A stretch of 64,000 nt of DNA from Styela clava (GCF_964204865.1 NC_135254.1:12591001-12655000), one strand, 5' to 3'. Shown: positions 1 through 13,494, numbered from the stretch's first letter. Numbers and translations: made by a program. The notes: generated from the letters alone by a model not told the origin.

Positions 1-175
1 AAATTGCATAACAATTAAAAATTAGGCATTGTTGAATGTTATATTACAACGGTCAATATTTTAACCGTCGCCAAATATCCAAACTGGTCTGAGTTTTAAA
101 ATTTGTCAAAACCTCTTCAGATTATGTACAAAACGTTAAATGTATTTCATCGTGTCTATTACTCTCACTTTACAG

Positions 176-1507
176 CATCTATAATTTCAAGTCAAAATGA
201 CGAGGTAGAAAGACTTAAAAAAGAAATATTCGCACTTCAAAATAAGCAGGAAAGGACAACGAATGTTGCAAGCACATTGTGAGTGTGTATATGAATTTAT
301 ATTCTCAGCATATTTGTTCTAGTTATTTTTACGCCAGTAATCAATTTTTCGAGTAAAAAAATTAGAGCATAGAATAAAAAACTGCCCCAGCCCCTTGTAT
401 ATGCAACCAATATAAGGAAATACGAGGAAAAAATAATCGAATATAATTGGTGTCATCCCCGTGACGATACGCCGTGTAACTTCTTGGGTACTAGTCGAGG
501 CAAAAGTCAAAATGTGTAACTATCGAAAATTTGAACGCTGTTGGTCTTGTAGTTAATAACGAGTGTAGCCTGTTTTTACTCCAACAACAATAGTTTGGAA
601 TGACCATTTAAAAAAAAAACTAAAATATTTGACTTCATAAATAATGCGTGTAGTTTAAACAGGGTGAAGTGTCAAAACCTAATTTTAGTATTAAAAGAAT
701 AACTTAGGTTATTCAGAAATTCATTTTAGAAGAGTACTTCTTAGCCCCGAGATCTCAAACTTGCGACTTTAATACAGATAGAAAATGCGATATAGCTACA
801 ATTACGTCATGACTTCAGTATGCCAGCTATTTACTCAGCATTTTGTTTATTTCCTTAATGAGCCAGTATCCCTTTTATTATACGAACCATTATTGCGCTG
901 AAAAGTGAGTTGCCATTATGCTGAATGCTGTACATTGTAGCTGGGCTTTTCCCATGGACGCTACACATACACGTTAGTGTTTTATGATACATCGTATTTT
1001 AGCGATACAGAACTTTCAATGACTTTCAATCATAACACATCAGTGAGTGCCGGCAGACAACAAACCGAGACAATGCTCCAGTCCACTACAAGAACGTCGA
1101 TCAGCATGCCAAAACTAAATTCATCGACAACATTGATGTAAGTAATGTAATAGATTGATTACCTTAACTGCGTTTTTATCCATCGAGGTGCGAACCAAAT
1201 CACGATTCATCCATTCCATATCACAGACCTTTTTAACACTCTTTACCAGCAGATTAACCAAAGGAGAGGTTGTCATTACATATCTATATTATAGTATGCA
1301 CAACTAATAATAGCTACTTTATTACCCGTGGCTGTGATGATTTAGCTTGCTCCCCACTTCTTACTTGCTCTGTGTTGGTTTAAACATAGAGAATCTTCCA
1401 TAGTCATGCTATACATCCGTGATAACCATTTTTTCAGACCATTACTCTTGGAGCCTACGACAAGCAATTTCCTTGAAGGCAGCGCATCTAACGTGACAGC
1501 GACATGA
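176..1507 (+). CDS. 3' end of an unrecognised gene: coiled-coil C-terminus, last three exons
   Basis: Three exons can be joined: 176-278, 1003-1137 and 1438-1507. Each starts after a pyrimidine-rich AG (TTTACAG, TATTTTAG, TTTTTCAG) and the first two end at GTGAGT and GTAAGT. Both introns are phase 2 and the frame stays open across both joins, ending in TGA at 1505-1507. The first exon reads NDEVERLKKEIFALQNKQ in part, a heptad-like, charged segment that should form a coiled coil. The second and third are rich in Ser and Thr and look disordered. No enzyme motif or membrane segment is visible. The 5' part lies left of the window, so the family cannot be named; the tail of a scaffold protein or of a channel with a C-terminal coiled coil are both possible. 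The splice and phase agreement makes the exons themselves fairly secure. Confidence 0.7.
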
Positions 1508-1988
1508 AAAATGCGTCAAGAGATCAGTAGGCAAACGTCAAGCCGCCCTTAGTAATTTGAAACACATCCCACACGGAATTACAGAAAATGGAATATAAAG
1601 CAGAAAATGTTTCAACGTTAGGATCCTAAAAAATGTGGGCACCACAGCATAAATTGATTTGTTTGTTGGTATAAGATAATGTTTTGTCCACTGGAAACTT
1701 GGAAAATACCATTACTAATATCCGAAGTAAATACCCCGAACTCTTGTATTACGTTATTTAAATCTCTAGTGACAGAATTTCCCCTGACATAATGTTCAAA
1801 ATTGTTTGGCTATGTCACTTTATATTTTTCCGCGTTTTATGGAGTCTAAATTACTGGGGTAAAACTATGACTTTGACCATTGTACAATCTAAACTTTATG
1901 TGGAAATAGCTCCCTGTCATTTTACTATATTCAATTATCATAGGTTTCTCATAATTTCAAAAACAAATATAATATTATGAAAGAGGGC

Positions 1989-1994
1989 AATAAA
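1989..1994 (+). terminator. Candidate polyadenylation signal AATAAA
   Basis: This canonical hexamer lies about 480 bases after the TGA of the coiled-coil gene and is a possible 3' end for it. Another AATAAA follows near 2022. In DNA this AT-rich such hexamers are also common by chance. Confidence 0.3.
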
Positions 1995-4849
1995 AGTAGC
2001 AATAATATTTAAAATGTATAAATAAATTCATTAGACAAAACGAAACTCGAAATTTTCTCGTGGGAAATATTTTAACAAGCTAATCAAGTTTTCAGCTGTT
2101 GATCCAAAGCAAAGCTGTCAAAAACGGCCTAATTAAATCTATTATATAACTGTTTTATTTAGAGTTAGGCCATTTTTCTCACGACTGCATTCTGCACAGA
2201 ATTTTGCTATACCATTTTATAACATTTTAGAGCTGAAATATTTACTCACTTCGAGTAGTTGTCCTATAAATTTTTGTTACTTCAGCAACGTTATTTTTAA
2301 TCCGTTGCATAGCGTAATGTTGCGCTGTATGTTGTTTATGTTTAAAAATATGCAAAGAATCTTCCTTAATCCATATGTAAACGCCATTGATTAGGCAGGA
2401 TATATTTTCGACTCATAATCGGTTGAGACAATCAATCGTTCTGACTTCAAAGTAGATAGAAGTCATTCAATATGCGATTTGAATCACAAGATATTTTAGT
2501 TGAATTCTATGTTTCTTTTTGAATTTATGATAATATATTTACCCATTAAAAGTTTATTTTAATATTGTTCCGCGTTACTTTCACCCGTGCAAAATTTTGC
2601 TTTTGAATCACGAAATTTTCATTTTTTACTGTACTATTATTATTAATGAGTAATGACATAATAATCTTCATACTTCAATGCTTAAAGTCTATACTATACC
2701 TGAGTTGAAAGATTAAGTTTCACGCATTTGTCTTCATCGTTGAATAAAATTTATTTTGCACCTTTAAAATCTATTAAGTGTACTGGTTATTTATTTACAT
2801 CACGTTAGGTAAATTGGTGCAGCGAATAGCAATGTCAATTTATAGAAAAATGCTTGTATGCTTGAAAATTCTGATAATTTGTAATCTATATATACCGTCG
2901 CAAAAATAGATTAAATATGCTATTACCGCTATCTAAAGCAGATTTTCAATTGTTGAACAAGTAAATAGAAATGTTTTTTCTATATATCATATTGCAGCAC
3001 GTTGATTATCATAAATTAATAGTTTTGACTTTTGGTGACTTTTGACTTTGGTGAACTTTCTAGAACAAACGAGAACAAAACACCCAATATTTGAATTTTC
3101 ACTCGAGAGACAAAAACTATTAAAGTTGATGTAAACACCAATCAAACAACTTGATAGATGAGGCTTACGATGCATTTGAATATGCGAATAAACCCACCAA
3201 TCAACTTCCATCGGTCGCGTGTACGTCGCTGAATTAGGTCACTGTTTTCAGTTTAGCAAATTTAAGTTAAATGAATCCAAATTTCGTTTTTTTACCGAGT
3301 TACTGGATAATTGGTTTATTTTAAAGGTTTACTATAGGCTGCTATTAATCAAAACATAGCTTCATTCCCGACCCTAATTAATATGATGATTGGTATTTTA
3401 TATGGAAATAGGAAATAAATTTAATGTCCTGACAAAATAATTGGTCGTTTTATACTAAATGAGGTTAAATAAATGACGTCCCATAAGTTTTCCAAACAAA
3501 ACATTTTAAATATAAAACAATTAGATTTTTTTCAAGTGGCCACACCGTGCATAACTGGTCTTTGTCATATATATATATATATTTGTAATAAATATAACTA
3601 CAATTATAATATATACTTCCGCCCTTATATAGCGAGTAATGATAAAGCCAATGTGGTTTTGATAACGTTTTTTCGTAAAACATGCTTTATTGAACATGGC
3701 ATAGCACTGGGGAGAAATACGAAATTAAACAAATTTTTGAGATTTATCAAAATACCAAAAGTCGACGTGGAAGACTAGACAGTTATGTACGAAGTTTTCT
3801 CATAATTTGCATGGCGAGTTATTATACTAATTCATACGCTGATTGGATATTGTATGATTGCATACTGTTTGATTCATATTACTTTGATACGATTCTGATA
3901 TCTATCTGTGTTGGTCGCCGAATGTCGGGTTCCTCAGCTTCGATTTTGCTGTTGGAGAACTATGTTAGTGTATGTTTCTGTATGTTTGACATAGGCTCAC
4001 AAGAGCAATTGATAAACTGAGAATTATTCCGACCATCCCGAAATATGTTTCTATCAGTTCGGACATGATTCTATCAGTTCGTTGTTCCCGGTATGGCCAT
4101 TACCAAGAGGCGCTGAAGATGTCAATAGAAGCGTAGGCAAAACATGATTTGTCTCAGAAATAAGCTGTGTGTTTTGTGCTCAATATTTAACAGTCCCCAT
4201 GCTTTTTTCAATATTCAGTAAAGCCTTAGCGGGTAACTCGTCTGATTTGGTTAGTTGAAAAATACTAAAACGAGGTATTCATGAAAAAACAGAAATTCTG
4301 TGTTGTGGAAGGTTTTTATTTTTATTCGTTTCTACGACAGTAAAGTATGAAATCATTGAAGAAATGGTGCAAAAAACAACACAAAACAGCTATGAAACAT
4401 TTAAAATAAAGACAAGAAAACAGTGGTCGGCAAATAATCAAGCAATTGCTCACGATAACAATCTTACAAAGCAATATATTTTTATATTTTTCTGCAAAAA
4501 TCGATATTGGGTCTACAAAATTCCTGATATACACACCAGGACAAAAAGATATCACAGAGATTGTATATTAATAGGAAGATTTTGACATTGAAGCTTTTAG
4601 TAAATCACAACATTTTATTTAATCACAAAACAAATCTCAACGAACTATGCTTCTCACGAACTCTTCAACAAAGTGAAAAAAATCATTGGTCATTCACGTG
4701 GGAGGCAATTAACAGCAGATAACTATGACTATTCATTTTTTTATAATAAATGCCTTTTTTTCAGTGACATGAATAAGAAGCCAATTAACAGTTTCCAGTT
4801 TATAAATTTCACTAATTTTGTTATTCCTAAAATGCTTGGATTATATATA
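1995..4849. other. AT-rich intergenic sequence, no gene seen
   Basis: Open frames here (for example 3473-3778 plus and 4322-4555 minus) have biased, low-complexity translations and no supporting splice sites, so I read them as chance. The stretch holds an AT dinucleotide run at 3567-3582. A 3' end for the RGS gene on the other strand may lie near 4614-4619, where minus-strand AATAAA occurs. Confidence 0.5.
3567..3582. repeat. (AT)n microsatellite
   Basis: An uninterrupted run of about eight AT units. Similar short AT runs occur near 19735 and 49580. No function is suggested. Confidence 0.8.
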
Positions 4850-5549
4850 TTATTTTGGACATACAAAGCGGGCATACGAATCAGTTTCCATCATATTAAA
4901 TACATGCCTTTGGGCGACTGCAAAAATATCGATGCCTGGTACGGTTTCCTTAGCCACATGTATACCAATTTGGTTTTGTGTGAAATGGTCCAGATTGATC
5001 TGTAATTTAAGAAAAATATATTTTGAAATTAGACATTAGACAAACTATTAATTTTAACACCATAGCTAACATATCATATCTGACGAATACTATTCAATAT
5101 TTCGCTGAATAGTATCATAAAAGGTTACCTGATTCTGTGCTTCGGTCGATATGTATTCTTCGTATATTTCTCTCATCTTCCTTCGTCGCGACTTGATGTT
5201 CTTAATGTTTTTATACTGTTCAACGGCCAACCAAAAGTCCAAATTTTCCACGCTGAATTCAGAAACGAGAAACAGTCGAAATCTTATCCTCAATTCTGTT
5301 AATTATTCAAAACACTTGTTAAGAATAAAAAAATAATAAATTCCAATTTTATTTTTTGGCATATCGCTAGTCAACATACAAAAAAGCAAAAAGCATCTTA
5401 CTTTTATTGTTCAAAACTTTTAATAGTGGCAATGCTTTGTCGATAATCAAACGATTTTTTTCGTATTTCAAGTCTTGGCTGAAAATTCTGATCCAACTAG
5501 GCATGTTTCTTTCAAGTTTTTCCTTCGCACTTAGCAAGTCGGGTAACAT
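4850..5549 (-). CDS. RGS-domain protein A, truncated after the last RGS helix
   Basis: Regulator of G-protein signalling; members of this family speed GTP hydrolysis by G-alpha subunits at the plasma membrane. Three exons on the minus strand: 5549-5402, 5295-5129 and 4999-4850, joined by a phase-1 and a phase-0 intron with good GT/AG sites; the sum is 465 bases, 154 residues. The RGS core is clear: SEFSVENLDFW, then INLDHF, then TDSYARF, so residues matching RGS4 Glu87-Asn88, Asn128/Asp130 and Asp163-Ser164-Arg167 are all kept. The frame stops just after ARFVCPK, where paralogues C and D continue with SKYxDLCSSPGRR and a long tail. The third exon is also the most diverged of the family. The ATG at 5549 is the first in frame; an AG at the in-frame TAG 21 bases upstream could instead accept an upstream exon. 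It may be a shortened gene or one on the way to decay. Confidence 0.8.
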
Positions 5550-5555
5550 TGACAC

Positions 5556-6206
5556 ACACAGCCAAAGCTAATGCATTTATATCGCATGCGAGAGAAATAG
5601 TGAAAAAGGGGAACTTGACACAACCAAAAGAAGAAATCATATAATTTTTAAAAATAAAAATATAAGTATATTCTGAAAAGCATTCTCATCGTCGCCCACT
5701 AGGCTATGTTGAAAACGTGAGTTTGGGGAATTTTAAATAATCACATGCTGTCTCACAATAAAGCAACTGTCGTGTATGTTTGACTATTAGTATAAAACAC
5801 CTGAAGCAAAACGATATTAAATTCAATCTTAATACAATAAAGTCCACACATTTTCTCTCCTTATTCGTATCAACTTTTGATAACAACTATACCCATGCTG
5901 TCGCTAATGACATGATGTCTTTGGTAACAATTGTACTTATAATGTTTATTGAGAGCTTATAAACATTCCTTGCGGTAATGTTGCATTTTAGGTATGGATC
6001 AATATAAAAACATTGTTTTTTTATGTACTTTCATTCTCATATAAAATTAGACACGAGGTGAATATATAAATCGTTTTGCTAATTTGTTGCTGTTGTTGTT
6101 GAGATTTTTACCGGTATACCGATGCGCGAGCAGCGCGACTATCGTTTCTACTTTAAGTATTGTTCTCGTGTGTACTATTAGCTGTTGTCATCCCGAAGCC
6201 CGAATC
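5556..6206. other. Upstream region of RGS-A, no gene seen
   Basis: AT-rich sequence with no credible coding frame. If RGS-A is expressed, its promoter or a further 5' exon should lie here or beyond, but no TATA box in a convincing position could be picked out. Confidence 0.4.
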
Positions 6207-6259
6207 AATAGGATTTTCGATTCTGTTCAATGCTTTCGTGATTACTATATTTGAACCTC

Positions 6260-6355
6260 CTGAAGCATGCGCACCAAGACGGCGCACAACCTGAACTCAG
6301 GTTGTGTACCAGGTTAGGGTTCAGGTTATGTGACATCTTGGTGCGCATACTTCAG
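6260..6355. mobile_element. MITE-like element, copy 1
   Basis: A 96-bp element with imperfect terminal inverted repeats of 22 bp; the left end reads CTGAAGCATGCGCACCAAGA and the right end is its near reverse complement. Inside is a further palindrome, ACAACCTGAACTCAGGTTGT at about 6286-6305. There is no coding capacity. Family not identified. The duplication includes flanking DNA, so target-site duplication cannot be judged. Confidence 0.65.
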
Positions 6356-6800
6356 TATTTAAGGCAGAGACCACGTGATGTAAATTTCATGAATTCCCGA
6401 TAACATAAAATTTTACGAAGAGTTCATATTATATTACAAGGTATATTTTCTGAAGTAAAAAATATAGGATGCTTAAAAACAGTGAAAAACCATCTAAAAA
6501 CACCAAAAACCCTGATAAATTCATTACTATAAAGTTAATTTACATACAATACTAACAACGATAACGTATCACAATAAATTTCGGTTGAAGTACCATTCAA
6601 ATTCAAATTATCATTTCTAATTCAATTTGAAACCGGAAATAAACCGTATTCTTAGACTATTGAAATACTACATCTTGAATTTGATGTATCATTCCTTCCC
6701 AACAGCTGCGGCACACTTTAAATTATCTACAATGAGATATTCACACTAATAGGATTTTCGGTTCTGTTCTATGCTTCCGTGATTACTATATTTGGACCTC

Positions 6801-6896
6801 CTGAAGTATGCGCACCAAGATGGCGCACAACCTGAACTCAGGTTGTGTACCAGATTAGGGTTCAGGGTATGCGACATCTTGGTGCGCATACTCCAG
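6801..6896. mobile_element. MITE-like element, copy 2
   Basis: Same length and structure as the copy at 6260-6355, with a few substitutions. It probably arose by local duplication and not by a second insertion, because about 50 bases of left flank are shared as well. Confidence 0.65.
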
Positions 6897-7249
6897 GAGT
6901 ACCCATAAATTTATTACTTCAGAAAATATACCTTATATTATAATATGAACTCTTTGTAAAATTTTATGTTGTCGGGAATTCAATAAATTTGAGTTGAAGT
7001 ATCATTCAAATTCAAAATTAATTTGAAACCGGAAATAAAACGTATTCTTAGACTATTAAAATTTCGTTATTCATTTATTTTGGTACGTATGTACTTTTTT
7101 AGATTTGATTGCGTGGGATTATGTTGAGCCTCCTCACTCCGTGTTGAATTCATTTGCTTCTGACGCTTTACTACATTTTGAATTTGATGTATCATTCCTT
7201 CCCAACAGCTGCGGCACACTTTAAATTATCTACAAGGAGATATTCACAC

Positions 7250-10179
7250 AAACCACTCGAATTTTAGAGAATATCAAACGTTAAACGGACGATTTATCTC
7301 CGCACGCATCTTATTCCCCAACCTAAGAGATGATTCCCCGTTCGATGATCATGAGGGAGGGGATAGGTAAAATCCCCGTTAACGATTTAAATATATTAAA
7401 ATCGTTAAAATCGAAAGTAATATATAAATTGCTGATGTAACTGATGGGTTTTTCACATGGTGTTCAATTGTCAGTTATGCACCGAAATGGCGCTGGTATT
7501 CTGCGTAAGCGTAAGCAGCGAAGACTGGAATTTTTCGTTACGTTGCTTTGATCTCCATTTTCCTTATTGTGTAAAATTGATCAATACTGCATGTAATAAG
7601 TCTCACTTAGTTAAACTCGACTAAGTGCCATGCCCCGCAAGCCACAATTGTACAAGTCGTTTCGATTATGTCCCTCGATGTCTTCGTTTGTTTTATTTAA
7701 TGTCTTGCCTGGGAATTTTACGGTTTTTTCTTTAAATCTGATTTGTAGCACATTTTCAGTTTCTGCTACCGCATTGAAAATCTACTTTTATGCAAATTTT
7801 GTATTCAATTCTATTTGGCATATGGGTATAGTTTCACAACACATCTTTGTTCATGTTTGAAAAAAGAAGACTGGACAATGACTTCAACTCGTGCTAGCAA
7901 CCATGCCGTTCCTTAGTATTCAGATAGTTAGGAGAAAATAATTCGAGCTCGACATGAACCTGTATAACCTAGCGTGCACAAGGATGAATGAGAATGTGTC
8001 GGTTTGTGAAACCTCGTATTCTACGTGCTATAATTTTATTCAAAAACGAGTATTAAAAACGATTACACATTTCTGACGTTATCTATATTATGCTGTCAGT
8101 TCATTATTAAATTTTTCTCATCAATACAAACATTTTGAGATTATTAATAAATTGATAAACTTTATTGAAGAGTAGAAAAATTTAGAAAGGGAAATTATTC
8201 AAATTGTAAAATTCACCTAAAATTTTTAAGTCTGCGAAATCGAACGTAAAATTATTGTGAAGGATTTTAGAAATACTTTTTGTTAATCTTACTTACTCTT
8301 ATTGAAAATTGAAGGTCTTTCATGTGTGATTTTCAGGCATACCACGGACATCACTCACCACCAGAAGTATTTTAAACATAAGTGATCGTATAGGATCGTT
8401 TTTTTATAAATTTATCAAATTATTTTTAGTGAATGAAATAAATGTGCTATCGACAAACAGGAAAAAACATGTTGCTTTGTCTGGAATGGTAACATTATAC
8501 CTTATTGGACACGTACATGCGGCATTCGCTCACACGCCTGTAAGGTGTGGTAACATTTTATTACATTAAAGTCGATGGATATCAAACGATTAAATAAACT
8601 CTGGACCAAAACGACCAATATCAATTTCGCTCATAACCTAGGAGCGTCCTATCGCGGCTAATTTTGCCAAAAAGCACTTGATGCCCAGTACACCTGATTT
8701 TGTTGTGGAGTGTCGGTATCTGCTAGGTTAGAGAAGAGACGAAAGATTTTGTCGACTATCAAAAGAGCACTTGATATTTTTTTATTGTTATTTTGAAATT
8801 ATACTATAAATGTGAGGTCAGAATGAATAAATATTCAAAATCCTACTTTTTTTACATTCTATTGCTCGATACGTGTACTGAAGACATGTTGAATTAAGAT
8901 TTAACTTTTGTAAGGAGGGTTAAATTAATGCTGGAGTATTGTAACAGATACCAAGGAAAAAATAACCGTGGCTTTCAATAGAATACCGAACAGAAAATCA
9001 CCTTTAGCTAACTGAAATAGTTCATACACAAAATAAATCTTCTGGAATCACAATGATATACTGTATTTGGATAATGTCGGTAAAAATCTAAATGAATATG
9101 TTCACAATATTATTCATTTATAACACCAACCAAACTCTTTTATTGGCACAAATTCAAATTTTACTATAATTACAATTTCAAGTATATTGAATAATAAGTA
9201 TTTGACGGTGCTTTTGAGGATAAAAATTTAAAACAAATTGTACGCAAAGTGAAAATTTTGTTCCGGAATGATTATTTCCTCATGAGTTTCCAATGAGTTT
9301 TTCCTAATTTCCAACGATGTCGTAAGAATTCGTAAATGGTATGTTGTTAAGGTATACTCTTTTGCTGGTAAAAAAAATGTTTGTATAAATATATATAAAT
9401 ATGGTCATACAAATAGCATGAAACCAGTAGATGATTTTTTGATGAAGTATACATAGTAAAACACAGCATATTCGGTAACACTCTATTTTATCCATTCCGC
9501 TTCCATTTTCGTGTCGAAACAAACCTTCGTTATGTATATTATTTTAGGCAAAGAACATTATTTTTATCTAACTTTTGCAGTATTCAGAGTGACATTCGTC
9601 AGCAATTGATTGTTTCTTACTATTCAGTATTCGCTTTACACCAAAACAACTTGAGTCTTGTTTACCTGTTAAAAGTTTTGTCGTGTTTGGAATAGTTTAG
9701 AAATAGATTGATTATTTTTGGTTATAAAGAAAATAATACATTTTAATGCATTTCACAATAAAATTCTTCTGAATTGTTTGATAATTTTATTTTCATAGTT
9801 ACTCTTTGTAACGTCATCGCAAATTGTATCTCAGAAACTAGATTGTACAAGTCAGGAGAAACTAGTGTTGATGTTAATACGACTTATTCAAACTATAGTT
9901 ATATTACACCCAAAACAAACATTTTCGTTGCCTGTTACCATTCATAAAATTGGCTATTTGAAAACTATTTTAGATCGATGAAAACATCGATGTTATCAAA
10001 GTGATTTTGAGGATTACTTGCTGACATTCGTGAGAAAGTCGCCTTGAAAATATCTGAACTACATTTTTTAAAATATATTTTTTTGTTATTTATAGAAATT
10101 AAATATTCGAAAATATTTTTTTGTTGTTGATATAAAATAAATTACAACCTACAGCAAGCAAAATGAGATATATATAAAA
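7250..10179. other. AT-rich region without a supported gene
   Basis: No exon with matching splice sites was accepted. A stop-free stretch of about 76 codons starts after a TTTTCAG near 8336 on plus, but it has no convincing donor and no recognisable domain, so it was left out. The frame at 7630-7860 plus is hydrophobic and lacks support. Confidence 0.4.
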
Positions 10180-10661
10180 ATTTCACCCGAGGCAATCTGA
10201 ATATGAGTATGATTAAAACAATGCGAAGCCTCACGTCGGTTTTTACGCACGGAATTTCGTTGCGTTAAACTACGTAAATCATGCTGACGAGTGAGACGAA
10301 CGTGACGGCGTAACGTCAATTTCGGGTGATTTTTGTCCTCTCTCGACAATCACCTCACACTGACAACATACAATGAACTTAACAATGTGGTAATGCAAAT
10401 GTGAACTCAACAACTTTGCTGATATTCACCGATTTGGACATTTGTGTAAACGCATTTAATATACTGTAATTTACGCTGGAATTTTGTTGATTAGATGTAC
10501 TGACGCAACGATCAAAATTGAACATGAATGTCGCCGTTTGAAAAAAATACAGTACGACAGCTGTCTTACTCGGATTGAACTTGAAACAGAACACCTTGTG
10601 AAAATTTGAACCAACCCACATTTTTTCTAATTATAAATGAACAACACCAATTTAGCTCCAG
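10180..10661. promoter_or_regulatory. GC-richer island, candidate promoter or 5' exon
   Basis: Base composition changes sharply from its AT-rich surroundings, with many CG dinucleotides and ACGT/TGACG-like words between about 10180 and 10350. At the right edge a plus-strand ATG at 10637 opens eight codons and then meets a consensus donor, GTAAGT, after phase-1 base 10661. That mini exon could splice in phase to the RGS-B middle exon at 13783, giving an alternative first exon. Phase agreement alone has a one in three chance, so this is only a suggestion. Confidence 0.3.
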
Positions 10662-13494
10662 GTAAGTATTTACATTGTATCATTTTACCATCTATCACAA
10701 GACGTGTCCGTACCATAAACGAGTTATGTGGCGCTGTCGGTTTGTTTAACGAGGATGCCATCGGATTGCTATACTTACATAACGAGAACCTATTATATTT
10801 TCAGTTTATCACACTCTGTTTCTGATCGTGATTTGATTTTGTTCTTAAATATACCCATAATATTCATCACTTTCAACTTGTTTTCTTTAGATTTGATTAT
10901 TTCATTAAGCGTATAGGCGCACTTGTAAAAAACACCTTACGGGACGTGACTAGAATTTTACGATATATTGAGAGTATTGATTTATTTTGAGAAAACTATT
11001 TCTGTAATCTATTCATGTTGATAGCATTAAAAAATGATGTGTTATGTATGATTAATTGTTGCACTAAAGGAGTGTTTTTCTTCTTTTTTGTTTTTAAAAT
11101 TGTATTCAAATCAGCATTATTTGCGCTACGAAAGATTACGTATTGAGTCGCTAGTACGTATTTTTGAAGCTCAGTAATATCATCCTGGCAAGGATACTCG
11201 TTTTTACTGGATGATGAAAGGAACGGAACGTGTATTCATGGGTTCACGTAACCCGATCAACAACATGTATGCCAAAATCCGATATATGAATTCACTAACA
11301 CAACCCACGCGGACCAAAATATTCTTCCCCTTATCTCACAAAAACAAGTGTATCATATATCTGTTTATCTAGCATATTCGTTTATTTTTGATGTAAAGAA
11401 TTTGGATGTGATCTGCCGAAAATGTTCAGCTTGTTGATGGATACATCAGACGATATTCTTGCATACATAATTGCCAAACAGTATTTTGGTAATGATACAT
11501 AATATGAATATTTTGCGATATTCCATTCGGTGTTGACAAGTAAAACTATGATCGGAGGATATTAATTCAATCAATTTGTAATAATATTCTTTCCATTATT
11601 ATTGTTGATTTATACAAGGTATCATTAAACTCAAATTTATCTTAACACAATATTTTGAAAACTGTCATTTATTATTATATATATCCTACTGTATGATATA
11701 ACAATAGTTTTAAACGGACATATTTTGCTACATTTCAAATAATAGTTAAAATTTTGAAACTTAAAATTCGTTATATTATGCATATGATCGTGCGTGATCA
11801 GGATATCTTGTGCATATTACGTCACCAAACAACCCGCGATATTAGACAGTGCACGCAAATTCTCACTACCAAGTCACAATGAATAAACTATTGGCAAGTT
11901 TTCTACCACGCCACGTCATAAAAACAGAATTAGGGTGTATCCGAGTGTGCACAGACCTTTTTTGGTGAATATAATTGATATGAGGAGATCCATTCGGCCC
12001 TTTGGTCAAAATCAAACCCCAGATCGAAGCAATCTTCTATCAATGGCGTTACATTGTTGATTCTGTAATATAATATTCTACGTATAATTTTCTCACTGTC
12101 AAATCGCCGATAGATTGTAGTCAGTCAATATTCAGCTGCACTTATATTTAGCAATGAGTTACGAATTTATCGCGCCAGCGTTCTAATATATGCGCATGTT
12201 GAAAGGAATTTTTATTAAAACGTTTTGTTCTTTTTTGATGAACTCATCATAAAATTCCTTTCCGAAGAGGAAGACAAGGATCACGTCTGCTATATTTAGT
12301 TTATCATGTCTGACTAGAAAATAATAAGTGAACAAAATAATCTGAATAAACCAGATGAGACATTCTGGAAAAACCGAAAACAAGTGTTGTGCGTTATTAT
12401 CTCAAGGGAAATTACATTTCCTTCTGGCTGAAAGTCCAAATTGCTACTCAAACTGAATGAGACAATTATATTACTTCTATTTTTTATCTTCTCAAATATT
12501 TTCCGAGATTCGGATTTTCTTACATGTGTAGTTGTTGAAATTCAAATAAAGCTTGAAATAAGAAAACTACACCGGAAAATTTGAGTAGACAGCTATTGAT
12601 AAAATCAAAAACGAGTTACTACTGAATACATTTTAGGAAATATTGTCAAAGTTTAAAATATCTTCATAACAAATTATTTGCATTTAAGCAATTAATAGAG
12701 CATACATCAGGAACTTAAAATATTTATGAGTTTTTTAAATTCATAGATGTAGATATTTGCGTGATTGTCATTTTCGTGTGATAAAATGTCAAGTTTGCAG
12801 TTAATCATATCTTAAAATAGTCCTAAAATTAAAAGAGAAAAACTACATAGGATTCAAATATTTGAATGCTTTGAAAATTTCATTTCGTGTCTAAGACAAT
12901 GAAACATGAAAGGAACGATGTCACAAATTACTGTTTCCGGGTATAGCGAAGACTTTTACGATATCCAATACGTCGATATATTCTGAATAGATTCTCACCT
13001 GAAGCCTAAACAGAGAGGAAATATAAAGCTTATGGTATCTGTTACAAGCACGCAGTATATCCACGTAAGTTCAAGGGATTCCATGATAAAAAGATTTTTC
13101 ACAATATTCTAAGCTTGACCCGTCCTCACTCAAATTTTCGTATATATCGCAGCATTTCTGATCACAGATAAATAAATCTTCGAAATTGTAATTAGATGAA
13201 TTGCAGAACGTAAGTACAGAATAGGTGTTTGAATATACATAAAAAACAAAATATTTTCCGGAAGAGAACCCTGGACATACGATGTAAACGGAAGTTGTTT
13301 ACAACACGTTTCTAACTACGTCATAACGAAACGTGCATTGATTGTTTCCTTTTTTTCTTTTTTCTCAAGATTATTCTCTCGAAATTTTGTAAGATAAATG
13401 GATCGTCCGGCTCGATCGTTCCGCAATAATGTAAAAGCTACAGGATTACATCAATCAAAACTAGAACTGAATTGTCAACAAACTATTGAAATTG
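10662..13494. other. Region upstream of RGS-B, no gene seen
   Basis: AT-rich sequence with scattered start-donor coincidences only. Just before RGS-B there is a TACGTCAT word (near 13317), which resembles a CRE/ATF site and may belong to its promoter. Confidence 0.35.

Larger units (their letters stand above)
6207..7249. repeat. Complex duplicated block containing two MITE copies
   Basis: Three pairs of related segments are interleaved. A unit of about 148 bp (6207-6355) recurs in direct orientation at 6749-6896. A segment at 6391-6458 recurs as its reverse complement at 6914-6981. A segment at 6573-6746 recurs directly at 6982-7249, where it carries about 100 extra bases (roughly 7067-7170). 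The copies are visibly very similar, so the rearrangement is recent compared with the transposon remains elsewhere. Confidence 0.85.

Noticed and set aside
319-510. Minus-strand frame (STQEVTRRIV) reminiscent of LINE reverse transcriptase pieces
   Set aside because: The likeness covers only a few residues, the start is TTG and no other LINE motif is nearby.
8337-8570. Stop-free run of about 76 codons after TTTTCAG on plus
   Set aside because: No consensus donor at a sensible place, no start, no recognisable domain.
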